Assembly: GCA_021818105.1 (NCBI GenBank)
Contig: JAKAFB010000003.1
Location: forward strand, 1 to 64,000
Direction: 5' to 3'
DNA from: Acidobacteriota bacterium
GTDB taxonomy: Bacteria; Acidobacteriota; Terriglobia; Terriglobales; Acidobacteriaceae
DNA length: 64,000 bases
How positions within the stretch are numbered: position 1 is the stretch's first letter; the number at the start of each line of letters is the position of its first letter. A program made the position numbers and the translations under genes. Below the pieces are notes generated by a model. The model saw only the letters and a program-made list of their open reading frames with translations, did not search any database and had not been told where the DNA came from. This document shows, piece after piece, positions 17,181-28,511 of this stretch.

Positions 17181-18389
17181 ATGAAGTTGAACAGAACGAG
17201 CCAGCTGGTGCTGGTTTCCGCGGTCGGTCTGCTGGCGTCGGGCTTTCTATCTGCCTGCAGCTTTCTCACCGGCACGCTCACCGTGGATTTTGTGTATGTG
17301 ACCAGCGCTCTGGCCGCAGGCCCCAACCAGTACGGTGAAGTGAACGTCTTCGAGATCAACAGGGAGTCGGGCCGCATGCGCCAGATCCCGGCGTCGCCTT
17401 TCCCATCCGGCGGGCGTAACCCTGTTGCGGAATCTCCCTCGCCGGACAACACCAATCTTTACGTTGTGAACGAGGACGACAACACCATCGTCCAGTTTGT
17501 CATCGGTAATGACGGCAAGCTTTACCCGCAGAACACGGTGAACACGCCGGGGGTCTTCCCGATCCGCGTGGCGGTGGGAGGCAAGAGCCTGTATGTGCTG
17601 GACACCTACCAGCCGTTGCCAACCTGCTCAGTTGCCGCGCCCTGCTCGGGATCGGTGGCGGTTTTCCCAATCAAGTCCGACGACTCATTGGATGCGCCGG
17701 TGGCCAACGCAAGCGTGGGCGGCAACTACTGGCCGCTGATCCTGCCTGGCAATCCGACGCACGTGATGACGCCGACGGGCATCACGACGGCGGCGTCGGG
17801 CGCATACGTGTACGTCACGGCGTATGACTCGACTGCGGGTGGCGGATACATCTTCGGGTTTGCGGTGAATGCCGACGGCACCTTGACGGCACTCAACTCC
17901 GGCGTGCCATTTGCTGCCGGCAAACAGCCCTCGGCTGCGGCAAGTGATCCCAACGGCAACTACCTGTATGCGACGGATGCGGCTGCCGGCAATGTGCTGA
18001 GCTACCAGATCAACGGCGGCATGCTGACGCCGGTGAATGGCAGTCCTTTCCCCGCGGGCAGCCAGCCATCAGCGATAACAGTGGATGCCACGGGCAAGTT
18101 CGTCATTGTTGCGAACGCACAGGACGCAACCCTGAACACCTATATAAGCACGGCAGGCGTGCTGGCGAACGCGGGCACATACACTACGGGCACGCAACCG
18201 GTGGCCGTTGGAATTGACCCCGCGCTGAATCAGTACATCTACACGGCCAACTTCCTGGATGGCACCGTTTCAGGCTTCCAGTTGAACACAACCAACGGCA
18301 CGCTGCTGAACTCGCAGTTCTCGCCGTTCAAGTCCAGCGCACAGCCCACGGCGGTGGCAGCGATTCCGCATGGGTCGGTGCAGAAGTAG
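17181..18389 (+). CDS. Beta-propeller lipoprotein (lactonase-like), paralogue 2
   Basis: This 402-residue paralogue has a lipobox GFLSAC and blade motifs NLYVVNEDD, KSLYVLDTY, GAYVYVTAYD, GNYLYATDAA and NQYIYTANF. I start at ATG 17181 rather than 17175 because that aligns exactly with the ATG-AAG-TT starts and GAARGA-N-GCGC leaders of its neighbours. Unlike paralogues 1 and 3 it lacks the TTTTACAATG motif upstream, so it may be read through from paralogue 1. Function is unknown; a surface carbohydrate- or protein-binding role is only a guess. Confidence 0.82.
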   Translation: MKLNRTSQLVLVSAVGLLASGFLSACSFLTGTLTVDFVYVTSALAAGPNQYGEVNVFEINRESGRMRQIPASPFPSGGRNPVAESPSPDNTNLYVVNEDDNTIVQFVIGNDGKLYPQNTVNTPGVFPIRVAVGGKSLYVLDTYQPLPTCSVAAPCSGSVAVFPIKSDDSLDAPVANASVGGNYWPLILPGNPTHVMTPTGITTAASGAYVYVTAYDSTAGGGYIFGFAVNADGTLTALNSGVPFAAGKQPSAAASDPNGNYLYATDAAAGNVLSYQINGGMLTPVNGSPFPAGSQPSAITVDATGKFVIVANAQDATLNTYISTAGVLANAGTYTTGTQPVAVGIDPALNQYIYTANFLDGTVSGFQLNTTNGTLLNSQFSPFKSSAQPTAVAAIPHGSVQK

Positions 18390-18491
18390 CGGCCCCATCA
18401 TTTTCCCTGCCTGCGGCGCATATTGTGCTGGAACCATGCAGGACGAGCAGTAAGCGCCCGATACCGGGCGAAGTAGCAATACCCCGCGCAG

Positions 18492-18504
18492 GGCTTTTAC
18501 AATG
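18492..18504 (+). promoter_or_regulatory. Conserved promoter-like motif before propeller gene 3
   Basis: GGCTTTTACAATG is identical to 15575-15587 and lies 66 bases before the ATG at 18571. The conservation between duplicated genes suggests it is part of a retained promoter. Confidence 0.4.
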
Positions 18505-18570
18505 GCAGCGGGGGCAACTTAACCAGTTCTCAACGGGCTCGACACAGATGGCCCACGACGAAGGAAGCGC

Positions 18571-19776
18571 ATGAAGTTCAGCAAATTGAGCCAGCTGTTT
18601 CTGGTCTCTGCCATCGGCCTTCTAGTGGCCACACTTTTGACTGCCTGCCAGCTTGTCACCATCGACTATGTCTTTCTGTCCACCGCCGGCAGCGGAGCCG
18701 GGGACGGACAGATTCAAACGTACGCGGCGGACTCGCAGTCGGGTGCGCTGCGCCCGGCGAATGATGCTGTGGACTCGGGCGGCGCCGACCCCATTTCCGT
18801 GGCGGTTTCAGCGGATGAGAAGAATCTCTACGTGGCCAACCAAGGCAACAACAGCATCGTGCACTTCACGATTGCCGTCAATGGCGCACTGACGAAGAAG
18901 GATTCAGTGACGCTGACAGACACGCCAGTCTCAATAGCCGTGAACCAGGCGGGATCATACCTGTACGTACTTTCAGGAACGACCTCGGCAACATTGACGG
19001 AGTTTGCTCTCTCAGCAGGAGTGATTGGATCGCCCACCGATCAGCAGAGTCTGCTGCTCTCCGGTTATCCGGGCGATACGATTGTACCCACCGCGGTGAA
19101 CGTGCTGGCCAACAACAGCGGCGTGTACGCCACGGTGTATGATCGCTCGGCATACAACCCCGGCGGAACGGTGACGAGCTCCGCTCATCCCGGGTGGATC
19201 TTCGGGTTCAATGTGGGCTCAGGTGGTGCATTAACACCGACAACGGCCAGCCCCTACCAGGCAGGCGTGAAACCGAGCGCACTGGCATCCGACCCAACGA
19301 ACCGGTTCATCTATGTGACGGACTTTGCCTCAAACCAGCTGATCGGTTACGGTATTCAGTCCACCGGCATCCTCACCTACCTTATCAACGGCCCGTTCCG
19401 CACCGGCAACCAGCCGAGTGGCGTGGCCATTGATCCGCGTGGCATCTACATGTACGTTTCAAATGCGCTGGATTCGTCGGTATCAGCCTATGTGATCGAC
19501 TTGAAGACGGGCACACCCTCGGCCGCTATCAACCCCACAGGTAGCGCAACAAACTCCACGGATACGCAGCCTGTGGCCATTGCGGTTGACCCCGCGCTGG
19601 GCCGGTTTGTGTATACGGCGAACTATCTTGGCAACTCGATCTCCGGCTTCCAACTGGATCCGAATGCCGGCACGCTGAAGCAGGCGCAGTCCACGCCTTA
19701 CCCGTCGGGTTCGCATCCGACGTCACTGGCGATTGTGCCGCACGGCAACCACTCGACGCAGGCCGTCTTCCCATAA
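18571..19776 (+). CDS. Beta-propeller lipoprotein (lactonase-like), paralogue 3
   Basis: This 401-residue paralogue begins MKFSKLSQLFLVSAIGLLVA with lipobox LLTAC, nearly the same as paralogue 2. Blade motifs are KNLYVANQGNN, GSYLYVLSG, NRFIYVTDFA, GIYMYVSNA and GRFVYTANYLG. GAAGGAAGCGC precedes the start. It ends before a strong terminator at 19799. The set of three probably arose by tandem duplication, and the well-kept N-termini and leaders fit co-regulated surface lipoproteins. Confidence 0.82.
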   Translation: MKFSKLSQLFLVSAIGLLVATLLTACQLVTIDYVFLSTAGSGAGDGQIQTYAADSQSGALRPANDAVDSGGADPISVAVSADEKNLYVANQGNNSIVHFTIAVNGALTKKDSVTLTDTPVSIAVNQAGSYLYVLSGTTSATLTEFALSAGVIGSPTDQQSLLLSGYPGDTIVPTAVNVLANNSGVYATVYDRSAYNPGGTVTSSAHPGWIFGFNVGSGGALTPTTASPYQAGVKPSALASDPTNRFIYVTDFASNQLIGYGIQSTGILTYLINGPFRTGNQPSGVAIDPRGIYMYVSNALDSSVSAYVIDLKTGTPSAAINPTGSATNSTDTQPVAIAVDPALGRFVYTANYLGNSISGFQLDPNAGTLKQAQSTPYPSGSHPTSLAIVPHGNHSTQAVFP

Positions 19777-19798
19777 GGCGACCGGCAACAACCCAGGC

Positions 19799-19828
19799 AA
19801 AAGCCCAGCCGCGAAAGGCTGGGCTTTT
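19799..19828. terminator. Strong bidirectional terminator
   Basis: AAAAGCCCAGCC and GGCTGGGCTTTTT form a 12-bp stem around a GCGAAA loop, with A-rich and T-rich flanks. It serves the propeller gene and the convergent acyltransferase. Confidence 0.9.
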
Positions 19829-19923
19829 TGCTGCGCGCAGTTCCAGGACAAATGCGAGACTCTCCTGGCACCGGAAGCAAGGACTGGGTGATGGAGCAGG
19901 GTGTTGCCCTAGAACGTGACGCG

Positions 19924-21015
19924 TTATGTTGCGGACATCCACTTGCGCAACTGGCGCTGGGCGGGCTTCTCAACGAAGTGCAGGGCCAGCAGAGCAAACC
20001 CAATCAGCAGGGCGTAACTGATCCACGGATCAAAGCGGTTGAGGCCTAAGCGGTTGAGGATGTGCGAATCGTGAATCAGGTTCCACATGTTGAAGTGGAG
20101 CAGGTAGAGGCAGTAGCTTGCCTCTCCGACGAAGACCAAGGGACGCGCGCCAAGGGCGTAGGCGAGCGGATTGTTGCCGGCGAGGCCGATGATGATGCAG
20201 CCGAAGAGCGGCATGAGCAGGCCGTCGTGCAGCAGCGCGAAGGGGATGGCGGAGCCGAGCGATAGCAGGCTGAAGGTGATGATGAAGCCACCGACGCCCA
20301 GGATGAAGCGGAGGCGCATGCTGCGCGGAACGAGTTCATCGAGTTCAGCAAGAAGAACGCCGAAGACGAAGCTGGCGAGGTGCGGAATTGGCGTGTATTT
20401 GAGCGCCTGCAGCCAGGGGCCCCAGCTCCAGCGGTCAGGGTGCGGAATGCCGTCGGGATTCAGGATCATGTAAAGCGATCCTGGAATGAGACCAAGCATC
20501 CAGACACCAAACATCTTCCAGAGATGGCGGCGGATGTCAGTGGGCTTTTTCCACTTTGCCATGAAGGGGAAGAGGACGTAGAAGAAGGACTCGGCGGACA
20601 TGGTCCACGCGGGGGTGTTGAGGAAGGTGGCGATCTCCGGGACCCAGCCCTGCAACAGGAGAGGCGAGAGGACCATGCCGAGCCAGAACATATGGTGCGT
20701 GTGGGCGTGGTACTCCGGCATGACCATGCGCCAACTGAGGAGGAGGCTGAGGAAGTAAATGGGATAGAGGCGGGTGAAGCGTGCCTTGTAGAAGCGGACG
20801 ATGTCCAGCTTGCCGTCGCGAGCACGGGCGTTGTAGTTATAGCCGAGGACGAAACCTGAGAGAAGGATGAAGTAACTGACCGAGGCGTAGCCGGCATTGA
20901 CGATTGGGGCGAACCAGCCGAACCAGTTAGGGTCAGAGAAGTGGAAGAAGACAATGTTGATGGCGGCAAAGCAGCGCAGGCCGGTGAGTGCTTTCAGCGG
21001 GGCTGGCTTGCGCAT
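19924..21015 (-). CDS. Acyltransferase family 3 membrane protein (OafA/YrhL type)
   Basis: This protein of about 363 residues has some ten transmembrane segments and would transfer acyl groups to a surface sugar or lipid. The N-terminal signature is present: KALTGLRCFAAINIVFFHF with the active-site His, then SGFVLGYNY and RFTRLYPIYFLSLL. Start ATG 21015 (MRKPAPLKAL) gives the usual family length; ATG at 21051 is possible, but the still longer frame would overlap pyrH. The acceptor substrate is unknown. It follows pyrH by 91 bases on the same strand, where frr would often be found. Confidence 0.85.
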   Translation of the reverse strand: MRKPAPLKALTGLRCFAAINIVFFHFSDPNWFGWFAPIVNAGYASVSYFILLSGFVLGYNYNARARDGKLDIVRFYKARFTRLYPIYFLSLLLSWRMVMPEYHAHTHHMFWLGMVLSPLLLQGWVPEIATFLNTPAWTMSAESFFYVLFPFMAKWKKPTDIRRHLWKMFGVWMLGLIPGSLYMILNPDGIPHPDRWSWGPWLQALKYTPIPHLASFVFGVLLAELDELVPRSMRLRFILGVGGFIITFSLLSLGSAIPFALLHDGLLMPLFGCIIIGLAGNNPLAYALGARPLVFVGEASYCLYLLHFNMWNLIHDSHILNRLGLNRFDPWISYALLIGFALLALHFVEKPAQRQLRKWMSAT

Positions 21016-21106
21016 TTCCACAGAACGTTGGATGTCTCCGTGCTGCCCCATGTTTACGCGGAGGAGGCCGAAGATTGTGCCCGGCCTTTTCCATACTCCC
21101 CTGCGG

Positions 21107-21811
21107 TTAGGCTGTAACCAGTGAGCCGACCTTCTCGCCGAGGACGACACGGCGGATGTTGCCAGGCTGGTTCATGTTGAAGATGATCATGGGCAGGTTG
21201 TTGTCTTTACAGAGGCTGACAGCGGTGAGGTCCATGACCTTGAGGCCCTGACGGAGGATCTCCATGTAGGTGATTTCGTCGTACTTGACCGCATCTTTGA
21301 CGAGGACGGGATCTGCACTGTAAACACCCTCGACCTTGGTGCCCTTGAGAAGGACGTCGGCCTTGATTTCCATGGCGCGGAGGCTAGCGGCAGTGTCTGT
21401 GGAGAAGAATGGGTTGCCGATGCCAGCGGCGAAGATGACGACGCGACCTTTCTCAAGATGGCGGACGGCGCGGCGGCGGATGTAAGGCTCAGCGACCTGG
21501 TTCATGAAGACGGCGGTCATGACGCGGCACTGGACGTCACGCTGCTCGAGAGCGTCCTGAAGGGCAATGGCGTTGATGACGGTGGAGAGCATGCCCATGT
21601 TATCGGCGGCAACGCGGTCCATCTCCCTAGCCTGTTCGGCGACGCCGCGGAAGAAGTTGCCACCGCCGACAACGACGCCGATTTGGACGCCGAGGGAATG
21701 AACATCGGCGATTTCAGCCGTGATGTCGGCCACCTTGGCAGCATCGAGACCAAAGCCACGCGCGCCCGCCAGAGCTTCACCCGAAAGCTTGAGAATAATG
21801 CGCTTGTACAT
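21107..21811 (-). CDS. pyrH: UMP kinase
   Basis: This 234-residue amino-acid-kinase-fold enzyme phosphorylates UMP to UDP in pyrimidine synthesis. [14 protein letters not shown] at the N-terminus, [11 protein letters not shown] and the [12 protein letters not shown]-like segment (seen as [15 protein letters not shown]) are diagnostic. AAGGAAGC precedes ATG 21811; the longer frame to 21922 runs into repeat sequence. In many bacteria pyrH directly follows rpsB-tsf; here it is on the same strand but about 8.4 kb downstream, next to repeat copy 3. Confidence 0.95.
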   Translation of the reverse strand: MYKRIILKLSGEALAGARGFGLDAAKVADITAEIADVHSLGVQIGVVVGGGNFFRGVAEQAREMDRVAADNMGMLSTVINAIALQDALEQRDVQCRVMTAVFMNQVAEPYIRRRAVRHLEKGRVVIFAAGIGNPFFSTDTAASLRAMEIKADVLLKGTKVEGVYSADPVLVKDAVKYDEITYMEILRQGLKVMDLTAVSLCKDNNLPMIIFNMNQPGNIRRVVLGEKVGSLVTA

Positions 21812-22194
21812 GCTTCCTTGAGTATCGCACAGGGGCGACGGGCCCGCAGACGGGAGGCAGAAGCGAAAAGGCCGCGAAGCCAGGCGCGAAATTATCGGCA
21901 AGACTTCTGTGGAAAAGTGCAAATAAAAAAGGGGGGGTGGGGGGTACCGGTACGGACCGGATGGATGTCCGACAGATTAGACAGGGCGCATCTCCTACCT
22001 CCTGAAGCGGAGTCGCCGTTACGCTGTGCGACTTTGGAACGGCGACCAACCAAATTGAATCAACTTCCCCTTTATCGTGACACAACGACAGGTAATTCTC
22101 TGCAAAATGTCCGGGCACAATGCGCTCGCATCTCGTGCTCTGCCATCCTCAAGAGAATCAGCGGCATGCCGGGTGACCAGCATACCGCCAGTTG
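21812..22194. other. Intergenic region filled by a repeat
   Basis: The 383 bases upstream of pyrH are mostly the reverse-oriented repeat copy 3 (21888-22106), with poly-G/poly-A tracts on the plus strand around 21924-21945. No gene is visible. Confidence 0.6.
21888..22106 (-). repeat. Intergenic repeat, copy 3 (reverse orientation)
   Basis: Read on the minus strand it starts TTTGCAGAGAATTACC (22106 downward; 25 of 36 positions match copy 2), passes through a C-rich tract near GGTACCCCCCACCCCCCC, and ends with CTTTTCCACAG then CTTGCCGATAATTTC (21917 to 21888; 28 of 30 match copy 2). The interior is longer and unrelated to copy 2, so only the two ends and the C-tract are conserved. Confidence 0.72.
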
Positions 22195-25100
22195 TCAGTG
22201 ACGTTTGCCGGCGTAGCGGTTGGGTTCACCGGGGGTAGGATCATTGTCAGAGATTTTTGCCCCAAGTGCATGCCCCCGGGTTATGGCCGTGGTTAGGGAG
22301 ATGCCGGTGCCAGAGACCTGTGCGCCCGCCGCATGTGCATGTTTAAGAGGCGCGGTAACGGTGATTGCGCTGGCGCCGAATCTGCGGATGGAGGCAACCA
22401 CCGCCGTCTCGGCATTGGCGCCACCATCAATCGTGATGACCTGGCCGTCGCGGAAGCCCATCGCGCCGGCAACAGGGATGACTGTTGCTCCAGCGGCGGT
22501 GGCTGCCGTTGCACTCGTGGCTCCTGCCGTGCCCACCTTCGCAATGACAGCGGTCTCAAGGTTAGAGCCAGTATCAATGTGAATTTTCTGCCCGACGTTG
22601 AAACCTTCCACGCCTGCAACTTTTAGATTGGTATCCCCTGCGTTCGCGGGGGTGGACAAAGTTGCAGCGGCCTGCGTTCGGAAGTCAGTGCAGTTGCTGT
22701 CGGAGTCAGCACCGTCAGGGGAGCGGCCCGCGCTCGTATTGATGTTGCCCTCAGCTGTGCCGAACGGCCCGGAACGGCCGGAGATGCCGGGCGCCGGTGC
22801 ATAGCAACCACTCTCATCGGTGCCGGAGGTGGCCTGGTAGCCCTCGGCGGCCCAGGGGTCAGCGAGTCCGCCGTAGTTGAGGCTGTCAACGACCAGACCA
22901 GATGCATCGCGGAGCACCATGCTGCCCTCGCGGAGGGTGAGGTGCAGTCTGTCGAAGAGGGTGATGTTGGTTGTAAGCTCGGGTCCACCGAACCACTGGT
23001 TGGGCAGCGGATGTCCCTGATAGCCCGCGGATGTGACCGCTGCATCCTGTACCACGGAATTGATTGCGTGGGCGCTGGCCAGCGGCTTGTCGAGCGCGAT
23101 GCCGGTGCCGAGCGCCTGGACGGGTTCGTTGCTGGAATGCGCAAAAGCCGTCGCGGGTTGGAAGCTGATGCCCGTTCCGCGATCACTGAAGGGGAGATTG
23201 GCCGCGTGATCGAACTTGAGCGGGGCGGCGAGATCAAGACCCGTACCGGCAACGACCACCCACTCGTCCCGAATGTGCGCCTGAGCAAGGGCCGGAGAAA
23301 ATTCAACCTCCGCGCCGTTGTGGTGCCCGGCTCTGACGGCGGTCACGGTGACAGTTTCCCTGGTTGCGGGAGTGCCAACCGTCATCTTGCCGCCCACGGC
23401 TATATCCTGCGCACTGCGCACCTTGATGCTCGTGGCACCTGCACTTGCATCCTCGGAGAGATTGGTGCGAGCTGACACTGTGCCAACATGCGCGACCGTC
23501 ACGGTCTCGATGCCATGGCCGAGGCTGTCAATGTCCAGCCGGATCTTGTCGCCGACCGAAATGTTGGATACAGAGGTTACCTGGAGATTTGTGGAACCTG
23601 CGGGCGCGTCGGCGGCCAGGTAGGCCTGCGTGCCGGCCTTGCCAACCGCAGTGACGGTGGCCACCTCATACTTTTCAACCGAGCTTGCAACGACGGGGTA
23701 AGTTGCGCCGTAGCCGAGGGCGATCTTCTCACCGACCTTGAAGCCGGCTGTGCTGGTGACTGGCACGTTGGTGGAACCGACGGGAATGGTGATGACCGGG
23801 CCATCGGGGAGCGGTTGCCACAGCGTTGTGTGGTTGCTGGCCGCCGTACCGAGGCTTGCGATATTTCGCGTCTCGGCACTGGAGCCGGTGCCGATGGTGA
23901 GGGTATCACCCACGGACATGCCTGCGGTGCTGCGGACGTGAAGGGTGCTATCACCTGCCTGCGCCGGGATGGCCAGCCCGGAGTTCGAGAGGCCAAGCAG
24001 GTAGAAGCCACCCGCGGCGATCTTTGTCCCGGCCGGGATCGTGACCGTGGAGAAGATGGCCTGCTGTGTTGGGTGCTCGGTCAGGGTCCAGTTGGAGATG
24101 TCGATGGTGCGGGAACCGGCGTTGTAAAGCTCGATGAAGGAGTCCGTCGAGTTGGCGCCGCCGGAGCTGATGCGGAATTCATTGATCTTGACTGGGCTGA
24201 CGTTGCGCACCTTCTCAGCTGTAGTTTCAAAGTGCTTGTTGCCGGTGGCCGGGTTGGTCCACTGGGCATTGGCGACGAGGTCACCGTTGAAGGCAGCGGG
24301 GCCGGAGGTGATCTTGAAGGTGGCGCTTACGCTGGCGCCGGGCGCGACGGGCTCGGCGAAGGTCTTTGATGATTCGCTGGTGCCGGAGACAACGGAGGTC
24401 CACTGACTGCCGGGCGCAGAGATGCTGAGCTTGACGCCGACTGCGGGCGCGCCGGTGATGTTGGTGAAGGTGACGGTGGTGGCTTGCGAGGAGCCTGGGG
24501 AGAATGTCTGGAGCCCTGGAGGGGTGGCCATTGCCGAGGCCGGCGCCATGCTGAGCGGAGCTACATTGTACCCGGCGGACACGATGTTGGCCTGTACGAG
24601 CTGGTCAGTGGCATCGGTGGGGAAGGTGCCGGCAGCTGTCATAGCGCCCTCATAGAAGGTTCCCTGCGAGCCGTTGCTGTTATCGCCGCCATTCCCCAGA
24701 AGGATGGCTCCCTGCTTGCGCATCGGGTCATAGGTGGCGTTGACGCGTGGGCCATCAAACATGACGGATAGGGGGCCCTTCTGCGCATCACCGCCCATGG
24801 AGGTCCAGTGATGCGGTTCGCCCTTGGCCATTGCGGTGACAAACCGCCAGGTGATGCTCGGCAGGTTGGGGCAGCCTTTGGTTCCGTCCAGATTGACGCA
24901 GCCGACGAGGTTGTTCTCCTGATCGGTCATGATCCAGGGACCGTTGCCGGGCCCGTGAAACCAGGGAGTGGTATTGCCGAAGTAGGCGGTTTCCATGGTG
25001 CCGTTGTCGTCGTCGCGGCTGTCGATCTCGGCGTTGCCGTAGTCGAAGCAGCAGCCGTTGTTGAAATGATGACCGTTGATGACCCAGTACTGCCCCTCTG

Positions 25101-25668
25101 CCTGATCATCGACTGCGGTTCCGCGGGGATCGTCGTTGCGCAGTCCCATGCCTGGCTCAATGAAAACGCCGTAGACTTTGTGGCCCATGACGGTGACGGG
25201 GGCCATGTCTGCAATGGGGAGATTGTTGAAGCCACCCATGGCCGGTCCGTGGAAACCGCCGCGGGGAGCTTGCGTAAGATGATTGAGCTTCGGCGATTGG
25301 TCGTAGATGGTGGTGATCCAACAGTAGGTGTTGGCGCAGAACTTGTCCTGCGCGGCGGCATCGGCGTATCCGCCTGCATCCGGCACAGGCGACGCGGTGG
25401 GCTGGACAACGCCAATGTCCAGCGTCTTGCCATCTGACTGACGGAGTACCTGATAGAGCGGGCCGTTGTAAGAGGCGTAGAGAGCGCGTGTGGTACTGTG
25501 AGCGGCTACGCAGGCGTCACCGGCAGCGGCATAGATATCACATGGTCCCTGGGGTCTGGGAGGAGGAACATGTGAGCCTGTCCCGGCCTGCTGAGCCATG
25601 ACCAACGTGGCACCCAAAGCGGTGAGTGCCACAACGAGCGTACGTACAAGATGGATTCTCGATTTCAT
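22195..25668 (-). CDS. GH54 alpha-L-arabinofuranosidase with split lamin-tail domain and repeats
   Basis: This secreted 1157-residue enzyme should release arabinose from arabinoxylan or arabinan. After a signal peptide (1-25), residues about 41-370 match GH54 (AbfB) catalytic domains: GPCDIY, HSTTRALY, CCFDYGNAE, WIMTDQENN (Glu251 aligns with the family nucleophile) and GGDNSNGSQGTFYEG (Asp329 aligns with the acid/base). A NEW3-like beta domain spans about 375-490. A lamin-tail domain starts at 492 (VKINEFRI, FIELYNAGSRTIDISNWTL) but its second half (NITLFDRLHLTLREGSMVL) appears only at about 900. Between them, and again after 1005, lie about six 40-residue AGAT-x-I-x-V-x-VG repeats. There is no AbfB arabinose-binding domain. 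ATG 25668 follows CAGGA and starts the signal peptide. Confidence 0.88.
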   Translation of the reverse strand: MKSRIHLVRTLVVALTALGATLVMAQQAGTGSHVPPPRPQGPCDIYAAAGDACVAAHSTTRALYASYNGPLYQVLRQSDGKTLDIGVVQPTASPVPDAGGYADAAAQDKFCANTYCWITTIYDQSPKLNHLTQAPRGGFHGPAMGGFNNLPIADMAPVTVMGHKVYGVFIEPGMGLRNDDPRGTAVDDQAEGQYWVINGHHFNNGCCFDYGNAEIDSRDDDNGTMETAYFGNTTPWFHGPGNGPWIMTDQENNLVGCVNLDGTKGCPNLPSITWRFVTAMAKGEPHHWTSMGGDAQKGPLSVMFDGPRVNATYDPMRKQGAILLGNGGDNSNGSQGTFYEGAMTAAGTFPTDATDQLVQANIVSAGYNVAPLSMAPASAMATPPGLQTFSPGSSQATTVTFTNITGAPAVGVKLSISAPGSQWTSVVSGTSESSKTFAEPVAPGASVSATFKITSGPAAFNGDLVANAQWTNPATGNKHFETTAEKVRNVSPVKINEFRISSGGANSTDSFIELYNAGSRTIDISNWTLTEHPTQQAIFSTVTIPAGTKIAAGGFYLLGLSNSGLAIPAQAGDSTLHVRSTAGMSVGDTLTIGTGSSAETRNIASLGTAASNHTTLWQPLPDGPVITIPVGSTNVPVTSTAGFKVGEKIALGYGATYPVVASSVEKYEVATVTAVGKAGTQAYLAADAPAGSTNLQVTSVSNISVGDKIRLDIDSLGHGIETVTVAHVGTVSARTNLSEDASAGATSIKVRSAQDIAVGGKMTVGTPATRETVTVTAVRAGHHNGAEVEFSPALAQAHIRDEWVVVAGTGLDLAAPLKFDHAANLPFSDRGTGISFQPATAFAHSSNEPVQALGTGIALDKPLASAHAINSVVQDAAVTSAGYQGHPLPNQWFGGPELTTNITLFDRLHLTLREGSMVLRDASGLVVDSLNYGGLADPWAAEGYQATSGTDESGCYAPAPGISGRSGPFGTAEGNINTSAGRSPDGADSDSNCTDFRTQAAATLSTPANAGDTNLKVAGVEGFNVGQKIHIDTGSNLETAVIAKVGTAGATSATAATAAGATVIPVAGAMGFRDGQVITIDGGANAETAVVASIRRFGASAITVTAPLKHAHAAGAQVSGTGISLTTAITRGHALGAKISDNDPTPGEPNRYAGKRH

Positions 25669-25766
25669 GCGTGTCCTGTTTGCCTTGATAAAGGGATTCG
25701 GCGTATGCGAGAGGCAAGCGGAGGCTCTCTGCCCCGGATTGTGCAAGTTCTGCAAAATTCTCGTCG

Positions 25767-25780
25767 GGAATACGTATACC
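25767..25780. promoter_or_regulatory. Palindrome A upstream of GH54
   Basis: GGAATACGTATACC is a near-perfect CG-centred palindrome about 100 bases upstream of the GH54 start. It matches palindrome B at 12 of 14 positions. The form suits a LacI- or GntR-type regulator. Confidence 0.5.
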
Positions 25781-25822
25781 ACCCCGCATCAGCGTTGTTC
25801 TACTTTTTCGGACATATTCTGA

Positions 25823-25836
25823 AGAATACGTATTCC
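25823..25836. promoter_or_regulatory. Palindrome B upstream of GH54
   Basis: AGAATACGTATTCC contains the perfect 12-base palindrome GAATACGTATTC. Its centre is 56 bases from the centre of palindrome A. Confidence 0.5.
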
Positions 25837-26122
25837 ATCGGTGTCTACTACGTGTCTTGGAGATAGCGGGAGGAGCGGACAAGGCGAAGGCTAGTCGTTC
25901 CTCATTGGTGGGTGAGTGGGGCAATGTACTCCTCACCGATGGCAAAACTGCTGAGTGCCTGATTCGGGCCAAAGAAGCGGTGAAAGTACACGGGGAGGAT
26001 GCTGCTTCGTCAGCTTGCCGGAAGCTTCGCAATGGATGAATCGTAAGCCAGTTGAAACCAACTGGCGATGGGATGTTTCGAATGGATTGTTCCGATGCGA
26101 TGAACAGCCTCGTGGAACGTGC

Positions 26123-26147
26123 GGGCAGGCCTTCTGCAGGCCTGCCC
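26123..26147 (-). terminator. Hairpin terminator after katG
   Basis: GGGCAGGCC and its complement form a 9-bp stem with a 7-base loop, 9 bases beyond the katG stop. The following T-run is poor, so termination may be partial. Confidence 0.55.
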
Positions 26148-26155
26148 TGTTTGGA

Positions 26156-28394
<2,239 letters not shown>

Positions 28395-28511
28395 GGAGCG
28401 TTACGAGCGTTGGAGTGAATGATCCTGTCAATGGTGTTGATAGCTTTCAAAAATTGAAGCGAGAAATTCAAGAGTTACCATCAATCGACGTTAACCTGAA
28501 TGCAAGTCTCG

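Larger units (their letters stand above)
25669..26155. other. Intergenic region, 487 bases, with paired palindromes
   Basis: It separates the GH54 gene from katG, both on the minus strand. It contains two related palindromes (25767-25780 and 25823-25836), a small hairpin CCAGTTG-AAAC-CAACTGG at 26048-26065, and the katG terminator at 26123. No gene is visible. Confidence 0.6.
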
